In this document: positions 32,814 to 41,839 of the stretch, piece by piece | How positions within the stretch are numbered: position 1 is the stretch's first letter | Layout: every line of letters starts with the position of its first letter | Origin: Solimicrobium silvestre | GTDB taxonomy: Bacteria; Pseudomonadota; Gammaproteobacteria; Burkholderiales; Burkholderiaceae_D | Direction: 5' to 3' | DNA length: 64,000 nucleotides | Assembly (NCBI RefSeq): GCF_002976435.1 | Contig: NZ_PUGF01000005.1 | Location: 186,001 to 250,000, forward strand | Translations under genes and position numbers: made by a program | Notes under the pieces: generated by a model | The model's input: only the letters and a program-made list of their open reading frames with translations | What the model was told of the DNA's origin: nothing | The model's database searches: none

Positions 32814-34849
32814 ACGCGTTAAGGAAAATTCTTGGCGCCAATACCGACATCTTTATGGTGTTGCTGATTGTCGGTGTGCTGCTGGTGCTGTTTACGCCTA
32901 TACCACCGGCGCTGCTTGATCTGCTGATTCTGGCTAATTTCAGTTTTGCTTTGCTGATTTTGCTGCTGACTTTTTACATGGCCAAGCCAGTCGAATTCTC
33001 GACTTTTCCATCCATGCTATTGATCGCAACGCTGTTTCGTTTGTCGCTCAACGTCGCCGCCACCCGCCTGATTTTGCGTGATGCCGACGCCGGGCACGTT
33101 ATCGGCGCGATCGGCTCCTACGTTGTCGGCGGTAATTACGTCATCGGTTTGATCGTGTTCTTTATCTTGATCGTTGTGCAGTATGTGGTCGTCACCAGCG
33201 GTGCGCAGCGTGTTTCTGAAGTTGCTGCACGCTTCACGCTGGACAGCATGCCCGGTCAGCAGATGAGTATTGATGCTGACTTGAATATGGGTTTTATCGA
33301 TCAACAAGAAGCGCAGCGTCGTCGTAAAAACATTAGCAAAGAAGCGGCATTTTATGGCGCGATGGATGGCGCGAGTAAATTTGTTAAAGGCGATGCGATC
33401 GCCGGGATCATCATCATGATGATTAACATCATCGGCGGCCTGATCATCGGCGTAATGCAATTGGGCATGGGCTGGACCCAGGCATTGCAAAGCTACACCT
33501 TGCTGACGATCGGTGACGGTATCGTCACCCAAGTACCTGCACTGATTATTTCGGTTGGAACCGGGTTGATTGTTACCCGCTCGGCGTCGGATGATAATTT
33601 GAGCCTGGCCGCTTTCCGTCAGATGACGTCGCATCCAAGAACGATCCTACTGGTTGCGCTGGCTTTATTTGGCTTGACCGCGTTGCCGGGAATTCCCGCT
33701 ATACCGGCCATGGTGTTGGTGGGCGCTTATTTACTCGTTTTTGTGCTTAAGCGTGGAGCTAAAGCAGCAAAGGAAAATATTGAACAGGAAAGCACCGACG
33801 CAGATGTGGTTGAGCAAGACACTTATTCAATGCTGAACATTGAGCCGATTGAAGTGACATTTGGAACCAATCTGGTTCCCTTGCTGGAAGGCGATGAGGC
33901 CTTGTTCATGGAACGTATTGCCTCCTTCCGCAAACAATATGCGCTTGAATCCGGTTTGATTTTACCGAGCATTCGCTTCCGTAATGGGGCAAAACTTGGG
34001 CCCAATGAGTATGAAATCATGATCTTCGGTGTCAATGTCGCCCGTGGTGAATTACTACTTGATCATACCCTTGCCATTCACAGCGGAGGCGACCAGAAGA
34101 AGTTGCGTGGGACCGAAACCAAGGAACCTACTTATGGATTACCGGCAGTCTGGATTGACGCCGCTGAACGCGAAGTGGCACGCGCAGCCAAGTTTACATT
34201 AGTTGATCCGCCGACTGTTTTTATGACACATCTCAGTGAAGTGTTACGTCGACAATCCGCCAACTTACTTACCCGTAAAGAATTAGAGCGTTTGCTAGGT
34301 CGGGTGCGTACGCAGCAGCCAGGTCTTGTGGAAGAAATTATTCCCACGTCCCTGTCGATTAGCGACGTACAACGGGTACTGCAAAATTTGCTGAAAGAAA
34401 AAGTGTCGATCCGCAATCTGGACGCGATCGTAGAAACCCTGGCTGACCGGGTCAGAACAAGTAAAGATCCGATGCAACTGACCGAGATGGTACGTCAGCG
34501 CCTGGCTTCTGTTATTTGCCAGTCGTTGGTCGGCAACAATGCCTATCTTCAAGTGATGACGCTAGACCCCATCATTGAACAACGCTTGTTACAAGGTATA
34601 CGCGATATTGAATCCGGTGGTGCATTTGCTATCGAGCCAAAATTTGCAGAACAATTCGTGGCACGACTAGCGCAACAGGCCGACAAAATGATGAAGAGCA
34701 ATGCCATACCCGTGTTGATCTGCGCACCGGATTTGCGGCGTCATATAAGAACCTTGTCCGAGCGCATGGCTCCGCATTTACGTGTGCTTTCGCTGGCGGA
34801 GATACCGACTAATATTGAACTTCGCGCATTTGGCGCTGTAACGCTGTAA
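32810..34849 (+). CDS. flhA: Flagellar export gate protein FlhA
   Basis: The 679-residue product has the usual FlhA length. The N-terminal half is membrane-embedded with the FHIPEP-family core SLNVAATRLILRDADAGHV and the conserved loop RRKNISKEAAFYGAMDGASK. The C-terminal half is the cytoplasmic ring domain that docks export chaperones and substrates. It uses the proton gradient to drive export. It shares a four-base overlap with flhB. flgF follows after 40 bp with its own AAGGAG site. Confidence 0.97.
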   Translation: MNALRKILGANTDIFMVLLIVGVLLVLFTPIPPALLDLLILANFSFALLILLLTFYMAKPVEFSTFPSMLLIATLFRLSLNVAATRLILRDADAGHVIGAIGSYVVGGNYVIGLIVFFILIVVQYVVVTSGAQRVSEVAARFTLDSMPGQQMSIDADLNMGFIDQQEAQRRRKNISKEAAFYGAMDGASKFVKGDAIAGIIIMMINIIGGLIIGVMQLGMGWTQALQSYTLLTIGDGIVTQVPALIISVGTGLIVTRSASDDNLSLAAFRQMTSHPRTILLVALALFGLTALPGIPAIPAMVLVGAYLLVFVLKRGAKAAKENIEQESTDADVVEQDTYSMLNIEPIEVTFGTNLVPLLEGDEALFMERIASFRKQYALESGLILPSIRFRNGAKLGPNEYEIMIFGVNVARGELLLDHTLAIHSGGDQKKLRGTETKEPTYGLPAVWIDAAEREVARAAKFTLVDPPTVFMTHLSEVLRRQSANLLTRKELERLLGRVRTQQPGLVEEIIPTSLSISDVQRVLQNLLKEKVSIRNLDAIVETLADRVRTSKDPMQLTEMVRQRLASVICQSLVGNNAYLQVMTLDPIIEQRLLQGIRDIESGGAFAIEPKFAEQFVARLAQQADKMMKSNAIPVLICAPDLRRHIRTLSERMAPHLRVLSLAEIPTNIELRAFGAVTL

Positions 34850-34889
34850 CTCGCGGTGCAACACAACAACATCACAAGGAGACAATGAC

Positions 34890-35627
34890 ATGGCAGATGC
34901 ATTTTCCATCGCAATACAAAGCATGCAAAACGACATGCAACGTATGGACATTATTAGTGAAAACGTCGCTAACAGCGCTACGCCGGGTTATCGTCGCGCG
35001 CTGAGTACCAACCAATCTTTCGGTGACGTATTGCAAAGCAGCTCTCTCTCCAATGTTACGCATAGTATTGAAATCACATTACCAACGGTAACCAGCGTAC
35101 TTGACACTGCTTCCGGCTCGATCAAATCGACTAGCCAGCCACTTGATCTGGCTATTAGCGGCGATGGCTATTTTGAATTAACCACCCCTGATGGCCTTGC
35201 CTACACTCGCGCAGGCAATTTTCATATTAATGAAGACGGTCACTTGGTTAGCCAGGACGGCTACCCCGTTAGCGGTAAAGGTGGCGATATCATCGTTAAT
35301 GGAAAAAGTACACCAACTATTACTCCTAGCGGCGAAGTCAGCGATGGCAGTACGGCGGTTGGGCAAATCCGGATTGTAAGTTTCGCTGACAAGCATGGCT
35401 TGCAAACGCGCAGCGGCGGATTACTGGTATCAACCAACAACGATGCAGAAACGTCCGATTCGTCAGCCCAGCTTCAGATCGGATTTTTAGAAAATGCCAA
35501 TGTCATACCGTTGAATGAAATGGTCAGTATGCTTGAAACATCACGTCATTTTGAATCACAACAAAAGCTGTTTCAGGGATACGACGAACAAATCTCTTCC
35601 GCCATACAAAAATTGGGGCAATTCTGA
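34890..35627 (+). CDS. flgF: Flagellar proximal rod protein FlgF
   Basis: The 245-residue product begins MADAFSIAIQSMQNDMQRMD and has the axial-family N-terminal motif ISENVANSATPGYRRAL and the C-terminal D0 helix with MVSMLETSRHFESQQKLF. The middle motif SQPLDLAISGDGYFELTTPDG is typical for FlgF/FlgG. It builds the proximal rod through the periplasm. It precedes flgG, as in many proteobacteria. Confidence 0.93.
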   Translation: MADAFSIAIQSMQNDMQRMDIISENVANSATPGYRRALSTNQSFGDVLQSSSLSNVTHSIEITLPTVTSVLDTASGSIKSTSQPLDLAISGDGYFELTTPDGLAYTRAGNFHINEDGHLVSQDGYPVSGKGGDIIVNGKSTPTITPSGEVSDGSTAVGQIRIVSFADKHGLQTRSGGLLVSTNNDAETSDSSAQLQIGFLENANVIPLNEMVSMLETSRHFESQQKLFQGYDEQISSAIQKLGQF

Positions 35628-35661
35628 TGTTTAACATTTATTCGTTTAGGAAAACTGTCGC

Positions 35662-36534
35662 GTGAATAACTCTCTTTATATCGCAGCCACTGGCATGCAG
35701 GCTCAACAATTGAACCTGGATACGATTGCTAATAACCTGACTAACCTCAGTACCAATGGATTTAAATCGAGCGTCGTTAATTTTCAGGAATTGATGTATG
35801 TCGACCCGGTTGGCGCTCGTTCGGCACAAACAGAGATGCACTCTGTGCATTCCGGTATGCATGGCGTACATGGCGACCATAGTGCTCATGGCATCCAAAG
35901 TACTCAGGGACAGGACAGCGACGCAGCGACGTCCGCCATTACTCCCTATGGTACTGGCGTATCGGTCGGCAGCGTTACGAAGGACTTTAGCCTCGGCACG
36001 ATGACGCAAACTAATTCTCAAATGGACTTGGCAATTCAAGGTAATGGCTTCCTGGAAGTCACTATGCCGGACGGTAGCCATGCGTATACCCGCGGCGGTA
36101 CGTTAAGCGTCGGCGCTGACAATTTTTTGATGAGCCCGCAAGGTTATGAACTCAAGCCGTCCATTCGTTTGCCAGCCAATCCGACCAGCATCACTATTGC
36201 GCAAAATGGACAAGTATCCGTGACAACGGGAACGTCGGCGCAGCCTACGCAAGTTGGGCAGATCGAGTTAGCTAATTTCAATAACCCAGGCGCACTCAAT
36301 CCACAGGGAAACGGTATCTATGTGCCGACCGCCGCCTCTGGTAATCCAACCTATAGCGTCCCCGGCAGCACCAATGCCGGAACACTGGCGCAAGGCTCAC
36401 TAGAAGGCTCGAACGTGAATATGGTGAACCAGATGGTCAACTTAATGGTAGCGCAACGCGCGTATGAATTGAGCTCCAAAGTTGTTCAAACTGCCGATGA
36501 ACTCATGTCGTTGACCAATAACCTGCGCCGTTGA
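35662..36534 (+). CDS. flgG: Flagellar distal rod protein FlgG with a His-rich insert
   Basis: The start GTG at 35662 gives MNNSLYIAATGMQAQQLNLD, the standard FlgG opening. The D0/D1 motifs IANNLTNLSTNGFKSS and, at the C-terminus, NVNMVNQMVNLMVAQRAYEL are intact. At 290 residues it is about 30 longer than usual FlgG. The extra length is a His-rich insert at roughly residues 55-85 (with HSVHSGMHGVHGDHSAHG) in the region where FlgG normally has the segment that straightens and stabilises the rod. The distal rod passes through the P and L rings. The TGATG overlap couples it to flgA. Confidence 0.94.
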   Translation: MNNSLYIAATGMQAQQLNLDTIANNLTNLSTNGFKSSVVNFQELMYVDPVGARSAQTEMHSVHSGMHGVHGDHSAHGIQSTQGQDSDAATSAITPYGTGVSVGSVTKDFSLGTMTQTNSQMDLAIQGNGFLEVTMPDGSHAYTRGGTLSVGADNFLMSPQGYELKPSIRLPANPTSITIAQNGQVSVTTGTSAQPTQVGQIELANFNNPGALNPQGNGIYVPTAASGNPTYSVPGSTNAGTLAQGSLEGSNVNMVNQMVNLMVAQRAYELSSKVVQTADELMSLTNNLRR

Positions 36535-37502
36535 TGAAAACCGTTTGCACCTTCTTGACTTTGCTGTTGATCAGCGTCTCCGTTTGCTGCCATGCGCAGC
36601 AAACTGGCGCAGTACATGCTGTTTTGCAAGCCGAGGTGTTGGTTGATGGGCGTGTTATCACGCTGGGAGATGTTGCGCGACTAAGTGGTGCAAGCCCAGC
36701 AGCACTAGATACGCTGCGCGGAGTACAACTGGCCACAGCGCCGCAACCAGGTTATTCCTCGCACTTGACACAGCGCGAAGTGTTGCGTCTGCTGCATGAA
36801 GCGGGAATACAAGAACTGGTAGTAGAAGGTGCGGATGCGACGACGGTGATGACGGTAGCAATCCCGTTTGATCCGGAGCCTCTGGTCGCCGTTGCAAAGA
36901 CAAGTCTGGCTGGTAGTCTTCGTCGCGACGGACTGTCGTTAGAGTTAACTCATAGCGAGACGTTGCCAGTTATCCGCTTACCACGTGGCGAGGTAACGCT
37001 TCGCCCTCGGCAGGCTTCCGTTGACCGACCACGTAGCCATATGGTGGCGTGGGTAGATATTCTGCTTGACGGCAGTTTTTACCGTTCGGTGCCGGTCTCG
37101 TTTTCGGTTAGCGCACTCCAGCAAGTGCTAGTTACCCGGAGTAGCTTGAACAAAGGTCAGGTACTGAGCTGTGACAATGTCGAGCTTGAACAGCGTGATA
37201 TTGCGCAACTCGCCGCCAACCCTCAAGTCGGTGACTGTAGTAATTTAAAACGTAGATTGCGCCGCAACCTGTCGACTGGAGAGGTTCTTTTGTCGGGTGA
37301 GCTTGAAGCCATTCCAGCAGTAAGTGAAGGCGACATCGTTACTCTTGAAGTCACTAAAGGTGCCGTTGTGTTGGAGTCGCACGCACTGGCGCTGACAGAT
37401 GGTCAAGTGGGTCAGCGTATTTCGGTTCGTGCCACATTGAGCCAGGAACCGGTGCTTGCCATGGTGATTGCACCAGGCATCGTCAACGTATCAGAAAGAT
37501 GA
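36534..37502 (+). CDS. flgA: P-ring assembly chaperone FlgA
   Basis: The ATG at 36534 overlaps the flgG stop and opens a signal peptide (MKTVCTFLTLLLISVSVCCHA). The mature protein of about 300 residues has the SAF-like motif SLNKGQVLSCDNVELEQRDI and ends in the C-terminal FlgA domain with LSTGEVLLSGELEAIPAVSEGDIV. FlgA assists FlgI polymerisation in the periplasm. It is longer than enteric FlgA (about 220), a length seen in other proteobacteria. The next gene starts 4 bp later. Confidence 0.9.
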   Translation: MKTVCTFLTLLLISVSVCCHAQQTGAVHAVLQAEVLVDGRVITLGDVARLSGASPAALDTLRGVQLATAPQPGYSSHLTQREVLRLLHEAGIQELVVEGADATTVMTVAIPFDPEPLVAVAKTSLAGSLRRDGLSLELTHSETLPVIRLPRGEVTLRPRQASVDRPRSHMVAWVDILLDGSFYRSVPVSFSVSALQQVLVTRSSLNKGQVLSCDNVELEQRDIAQLAANPQVGDCSNLKRRLRRNLSTGEVLLSGELEAIPAVSEGDIVTLEVTKGAVVLESHALALTDGQVGQRISVRATLSQEPVLAMVIAPGIVNVSER

Positions 37503-37506
37503 GAAT

Positions 37507-38079
37507 ATGAAAAAATCCATGCTCTGCGCGACAGCGCTAATCGTCAGTTTTGCAAGCCAAATACAAGCTGAGGATTTATACAAAGAACAAACCTATCGCC
37601 CGCTTGCAGCGGATAAGCGCGCTCATTTGCCCGGCGATTCAGTTACCGTCATGATTTACGAAAATTCCAGCGCCTCAAGCAGCGCCAATACCAATGTAAC
37701 TCGAAGCAGTAATCTTGGCGTACAAGCGGCAGCGACCCAGGTCAATCATCAAGCTTCATTAGGTACTAGTTCAAACTTTGATGGCGGCGGCACAGTGCAG
37801 CGCAGCGATAATCTATTAGCTCAAATTACTGTCACAGTAGAAAAAATTGCGCCCAATGGTGATCTTTGGGTAAGCGGTGAGCAAGTCGTTGAAATCAACT
37901 CCGACAAGCAGCATATAAAAGTGGAAGGCCGCATCAGAACACTCGACATTTCTGACACAAATACTGTGCCATCCAATCGGATCGCCGAAGCGAAAATTAG
38001 CTACTTGGGCGATGGTGACCTTGCATCACATCAAAAACCAGGATTGATTACCAGTTTCTTTGCTTGGATAGGATTATGA
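37507..38079 (+). CDS. flgH: L-ring protein FlgH lacking the lipobox cysteine
   Basis: The ATG at 37507 follows a GAAAGATGAG site and gives 190 residues. FlgH motifs are present: PGDSVTVMIYENSSASSSA, GTVQRSDNLLAQITVTV, PNGDLWVSGEQVVEIN and the end region RIAEAKISYLGDG. The leader MKKSMLCATALIVSFASQIQAED looks like a signal-peptidase-I leader. There is no LxxC lipobox: the only Cys is at position 7, inside the hydrophobic core. Most FlgH proteins are outer-membrane lipoproteins, so this one would be anchored otherwise. It overlaps flgI. Confidence 0.93.
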   Translation: MKKSMLCATALIVSFASQIQAEDLYKEQTYRPLAADKRAHLPGDSVTVMIYENSSASSSANTNVTRSSNLGVQAAATQVNHQASLGTSSNFDGGGTVQRSDNLLAQITVTVEKIAPNGDLWVSGEQVVEINSDKQHIKVEGRIRTLDISDTNTVPSNRIAEAKISYLGDGDLASHQKPGLITSFFAWIGL

Positions 38080-39209
38080 TGCGCCGCTTGCTTAATTTTA
38101 AACAGTTGATAATTGCCCTACTCTGTTGCAGCGTTTTCATCACCAATGCCATGGCCGAGTCCGAATCGGTACGCCTGAAAGATCTTGGTAAGTTTGCCGG
38201 TTGGCGTGAAAATGCGTTGGTCGGTTACGGCCTCGTCACGGGCCTTGCCGGTACCGGTGATTCGAGCAGCAACAAGGCGACACGACAATCTATTGCTAAC
38301 ATGTTGGCTCAATTTGATGTTGCCGTTTCTCCTGACGATATCGTCAGTCGAAATACGGCGGCAGTAATGGTCACGGCCGTTTTGCCACCGTACACCACGA
38401 CGGGTGACACGCTGGATGTAACGGTAACGTCCATGGGCGATGCGCGCAGCCTCTCTGGCGGTAGCCTGCTAATTACCCCGCTTAAAGCGCCCAATAATAA
38501 AGTCTATGCATTGGCACAGGGCCCAGTCTCGCTGGGTGGATATAAGTTTGCACAGAACGGCACCTTAGCGCAAAAAAATCACCCCACCGTTGGCTCTATC
38601 CCCAATGGCGCTAGTGTTGAAGTCGCGGTTAAAGCCAATGTGTTGAGTCCGGAAGGCAAACTCACCTTTACGCTGGCCGATGCTGACTATACAACCGCCG
38701 CTCGCGTAGCTTTTGCCGTCAATAATGCATTCGGGGCTTCAATCGCTGATCCGCGTGATGCTGAGTCCATTGAAATCCGGGTTCCCGACAATTTGCACCT
38801 GGTTGCTTTTATGGCGCGGATAGAAAGCCTCAATGTTGAACCGGATGTACGCGCACGCGTTGTCGTCAATGAACGTACCGGCACGATTGTAGCGGGTGGT
38901 GATGTGCGCATTTCTAAAGTAGTGATTTCGCACGGTGATTTAAAAATATCGATTGTTACTGACAACACCGTTTCGCAACCAATTTATGTCCGACAAACCG
39001 GCCGTGGCGTACGCACGCAAAGTATTTCTAATTCGCGCATTGATGTGGATGAAAGAGAAGAAAGCGGTTATGTCAGTGCCTCCAACAATACGGTTGCAGA
39101 CCTTATTCAAGCATTGACTCAAATCAAAACGAATACACGCGACATTATTTCTATTCTTAGGGCGATCAAGGCAGCGGGCGCCCTGCATGCAGACCTCGTG
39201 GTCCAATAA
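38076..39209 (+). CDS. flgI: P-ring protein FlgI
   Basis: The ATG at 38076 (or 38079) overlaps the flgH stop. A signal peptide ends near TNAMAES. The mature protein starts VRLKDLGKFAGWRENALVGY and has GLVTGLAGTGDSSSNKATRQ, LPPYTTTGDTLDVTVTSMGD and the C-terminal NTVADLIQALTQIKTNTRDI, all typical of FlgI. The length (377) matches the family. It forms the ring around the rod in the peptidoglycan layer. Confidence 0.96.
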   Translation: MMRRLLNFKQLIIALLCCSVFITNAMAESESVRLKDLGKFAGWRENALVGYGLVTGLAGTGDSSSNKATRQSIANMLAQFDVAVSPDDIVSRNTAAVMVTAVLPPYTTTGDTLDVTVTSMGDARSLSGGSLLITPLKAPNNKVYALAQGPVSLGGYKFAQNGTLAQKNHPTVGSIPNGASVEVAVKANVLSPEGKLTFTLADADYTTAARVAFAVNNAFGASIADPRDAESIEIRVPDNLHLVAFMARIESLNVEPDVRARVVVNERTGTIVAGGDVRISKVVISHGDLKISIVTDNTVSQPIYVRQTGRGVRTQSISNSRIDVDEREESGYVSASNNTVADLIQALTQIKTNTRDIISILRAIKAAGALHADLVVQ

Positions 39210-39222
39210 TAAGGAGCATTTT

Positions 39223-39606
39223 ATGATACATAAAACGGAAGCCGTCACAAGCAGCATGCTTAAATTGGCATTGGATGCGGCCAGCTTGAACCATCAAGCT
39301 ATCGCCAACAACATCGCCAACATTAATACCGTTGGCTACTCACCGGTTCGCGTGAATTTCGAAGAGCAACTCGACAGCATCCGGCAAACGCTGGAGCAAG
39401 GCGGCAAGGTTAAAGCCGACATGTTGAGTGGCATTCAGCCTGTTATCGAACGAGGCCAGCCTTTCGGCGACGGCGATCGGACTGCAACGCTGGATATGGA
39501 AACAGCCAAGCTTGCGGAAAACACCGTGCATTACGAAGCATTATTAAAAGTCATGGGCATGCGTATGTCGATGGTGGGTTCTGCAATTAGTGAAGGGAAA
39601 CGATAA
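39223..39606 (+). CDS. flgB: Flagellar proximal rod protein FlgB
   Basis: The ATG at 39223 has an AAGGAG site 7 bases upstream, preferred over the longer frame from 39187. The 127-residue product contains the axial motif AIANNIANINTVGYSPVRVNF and a C-terminal helix ending in VHYEALLKVMGMRMSMV. FlgB is the first rod subunit distal to FliE. The stop overlaps the ATG of flgC (TAATG). Confidence 0.93.
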   Translation: MIHKTEAVTSSMLKLALDAASLNHQAIANNIANINTVGYSPVRVNFEEQLDSIRQTLEQGGKVKADMLSGIQPVIERGQPFGDGDRTATLDMETAKLAENTVHYEALLKVMGMRMSMVGSAISEGKR

Positions 39607-40040
39607 TGGATTATCGCAACGCATTTGCGATCAGCGCCTCAGGTATGAGCGTTGAAAAATTAAGGCTCGATGTGACGGCAGCCAACTTAGCCAACATTCA
39701 TAGTGGCAAGCGGGTTGACGGCACGCTGTTTCAACCGATGCAGGTCATTTCAACGGAAGCGGGCGAAAATTTCTCCACGCAATTTGAACAACTGGCCGGT
39801 GCACAGTTGCACGGCGCCCAAGTCGTAGGTGTGACCACGACACCGACTGCACCGCACATGGTCTACCAACCGGGCAACCCCGATGCGGACGACAAGGGCT
39901 TCGTAACAGAGCCGGGCGTTAACCAGGTGACTGAAATGGTTAACATGGCCAGTGCGCTACGTGCTTATGAGGCCAATGTGGTTGCCATGAATGCGGCCAA
40001 AACGATGGCGCTCAAAGCACTCGAATTAGGAGGTTCATGA
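39606..40040 (+). CDS. flgC: Flagellar proximal rod protein FlgC
   Basis: The 144-residue product begins MDYRNAFAISASGMSVEKLR and carries the motif VTAANLANIHSGKRVDGTLF in place of the usual NVANANT, plus the C-terminal MVNMASALRAYEANVVAMNAAK typical of FlgC. The length fits the family (about 135-150). The FlgBC pair directly precedes FliE, an arrangement found in many bacteria outside the enterics. Confidence 0.94.
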   Translation: MDYRNAFAISASGMSVEKLRLDVTAANLANIHSGKRVDGTLFQPMQVISTEAGENFSTQFEQLAGAQLHGAQVVGVTTTPTAPHMVYQPGNPDADDKGFVTEPGVNQVTEMVNMASALRAYEANVVAMNAAKTMALKALELGGS

Positions 40041-40348
40041 TGACGATTGATGCCATTTCATTTCTGCCTGCCACATCGCTGCCTTCACTGCTACCGGCTG
40101 GTGAATCCAACTCCACACTAACGACTGGGGGCGCTTTTGGTGCCTGGTTCGAGCAGCATTTATCGGAGATCAATAGCAAGATGGCGATCGCCGACACCGG
40201 CGTACAACAGCTTGCGGCAGGAGACGCCACCAATTTGCATGAGGTGATGATTAATCTCCAGGAAGCCAGGATGTCGCTTCAACTCATGATGCAAGTGCGT
40301 AATCACTTGCTTGATGCCTACCACGATGTTGCACAAATGCAGCTGTAA
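40040..40348 (+). CDS. fliE: MS-ring/rod junction protein FliE
   Basis: Two ATGs overlap the flgC stop (40037 and 40040); the second is 6 bases from the AGGAGG site at 40028-40033 and is preferred. The 102-residue product has FGAWFEQHLSEINSKMAIAD and GDATNLHEVMINLQEARMSLQLMMQVRNHLLDAY, the FliE core helices. It connects the FliF ring to the FlgB/C rod and is needed for export of the other rod proteins. Confidence 0.92.
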   Translation: MTIDAISFLPATSLPSLLPAGESNSTLTTGGAFGAWFEQHLSEINSKMAIADTGVQQLAAGDATNLHEVMINLQEARMSLQLMMQVRNHLLDAYHDVAQMQL

Positions 40349-40360
40349 AGAAAGATCCGC

Positions 40361-41839
40361 ATGACCATTTTCAAACAAATTTGGGAACGACTCGACCAGG
40401 CTGCGCGTATTGGCCTCGTGTTGTGTCTGTTCGTTTTAGCTGGCGCAATGATTGGCCTGTCTTTCTGGTTTTTAAAGCCGGATTATCAAGTTCTGTTCAG
40501 CGACCTTGCACCGGCAGATGCTGCTGCAATGACGACAGAACTTGATCACATGAAAATTCCTTACCATCTCGACGGTGGCGGCAACACCATTCTCGTTCTG
40601 GCTGACGAAGTTTATAAAACCCGCCTCAAGTTGGTTGGTCGCGATTTGCCGTTACATGGAACGATCGGTTTTGAGCTGTTCAATAATGCCGATATCGGTA
40701 TGACGGAATTCGCGCAAAAAGTGAATTACCAGCGCGCACTGCAAGGCGAACTTACCCGTACCATCCTCTCTTATGAGGAAATACAGGCGGCGCGTGTTCA
40801 TCTGGCTCTTCCTGAACAGACCTTGTTCAAGAAAACCACTGCGCAAGCCAAAGCATCCGTATCGCTGACGCTTAAACCGGGCAAAACCTTGCAGCCGCAT
40901 GAAGTACAAGGTATTCAACGGCTTGTTGCGGCATCGGTTCCTGATATTCAGGAGCAAGATGTCACCGTGATTGATCAACATGGCGTAGCACTTACCCGCC
41001 CTGCCAGCAGCGATAGTGAAAACACTGAATCCGGTGCCTCGAACCTTGACAGCAAAGAAGCCATTGAACGCTACTTTACTCACAAAGTAAGCGATGTACT
41101 CGACCGTACATTCGGTGCCGGACAAAGTATTGCCAGCGTCGATGTGGTGCTGAATCATGATGCGGTGAAAACCACAACTGAAAATGTTTTAGGTTCTGAC
41201 GATGCGACACCAACCGGTGTGATTGTGCATGAACATCAAACAGGACAGGGATCTCCCCCAGACACACAACAGGGCACTATTCAAGCTGGTGGCCCGACGC
41301 ATCCAAACCCAGCGACAAGTACCAATCGCGATGTAGATTACCAGGTTGGTCGGCGGGTAGAACAAGTGGTAACTGGACCCGGCACCATTGATAAAATTAA
41401 CGTTGCAGTCGTTGTTCGTCAGCCCTTGGACGCAAGTCAAATCGATCGGATTAGCGACATTATCGCTAAGGCGGTAGGTATCGATAAAGCACGTGGCGAT
41501 GGTATTGCCGTGTATACGATTACGCAATTTGGAACAGGCCAAAATACGCTTGCGCCGACGAGCGCAGAGCAACCAGCAACTGCCGCACCGGTGACAGCTT
41601 CTATAGATAGCGTGCCGGAAACGCACAGCTCGGCGCGCACTGCGCCAACAACCGTAACAATTGTGCTGGTGTCATTGATCGTGCCGATTGTGCTGATCGC
41701 GTTGGGCATATTGCTACGGAGCGGTAAGCCGGGACAAGCACAACCTACGCCATTGACGCATCAAGAAAGAGAAGAATTACTCGCTCGTGTACGGCATTGG
41801 CTTGATGCAAAATCCGGCAAGCATGGAGACATTGCATGA
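40361..41839 (+). CDS. fliF: MS-ring protein FliF
   Basis: The 492-residue product has a first membrane helix at about residues 20-43, the YscJ-like ring domain (DYQVLFSDLAPADAAAMTTE; ELTRTILSYEEIQAARVHLA), the FliF C-terminal ring region (DVDYQVGRRVEQ) and a second membrane helix at about 428-450. Only about 40 cytoplasmic residues follow, ending with HQEREELLARVRHWLD, probably the FliG-binding helix. It is shorter than enteric FliF (about 560), mainly in this tail. It overlaps the FliG-like gene by four bases. Confidence 0.94.
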   Translation: MTIFKQIWERLDQAARIGLVLCLFVLAGAMIGLSFWFLKPDYQVLFSDLAPADAAAMTTELDHMKIPYHLDGGGNTILVLADEVYKTRLKLVGRDLPLHGTIGFELFNNADIGMTEFAQKVNYQRALQGELTRTILSYEEIQAARVHLALPEQTLFKKTTAQAKASVSLTLKPGKTLQPHEVQGIQRLVAASVPDIQEQDVTVIDQHGVALTRPASSDSENTESGASNLDSKEAIERYFTHKVSDVLDRTFGAGQSIASVDVVLNHDAVKTTTENVLGSDDATPTGVIVHEHQTGQGSPPDTQQGTIQAGGPTHPNPATSTNRDVDYQVGRRVEQVVTGPGTIDKINVAVVVRQPLDASQIDRISDIIAKAVGIDKARGDGIAVYTITQFGTGQNTLAPTSAEQPATAAPVTASIDSVPETHSSARTAPTTVTIVLVSLIVPIVLIALGILLRSGKPGQAQPTPLTHQEREELLARVRHWLDAKSGKHGDIA

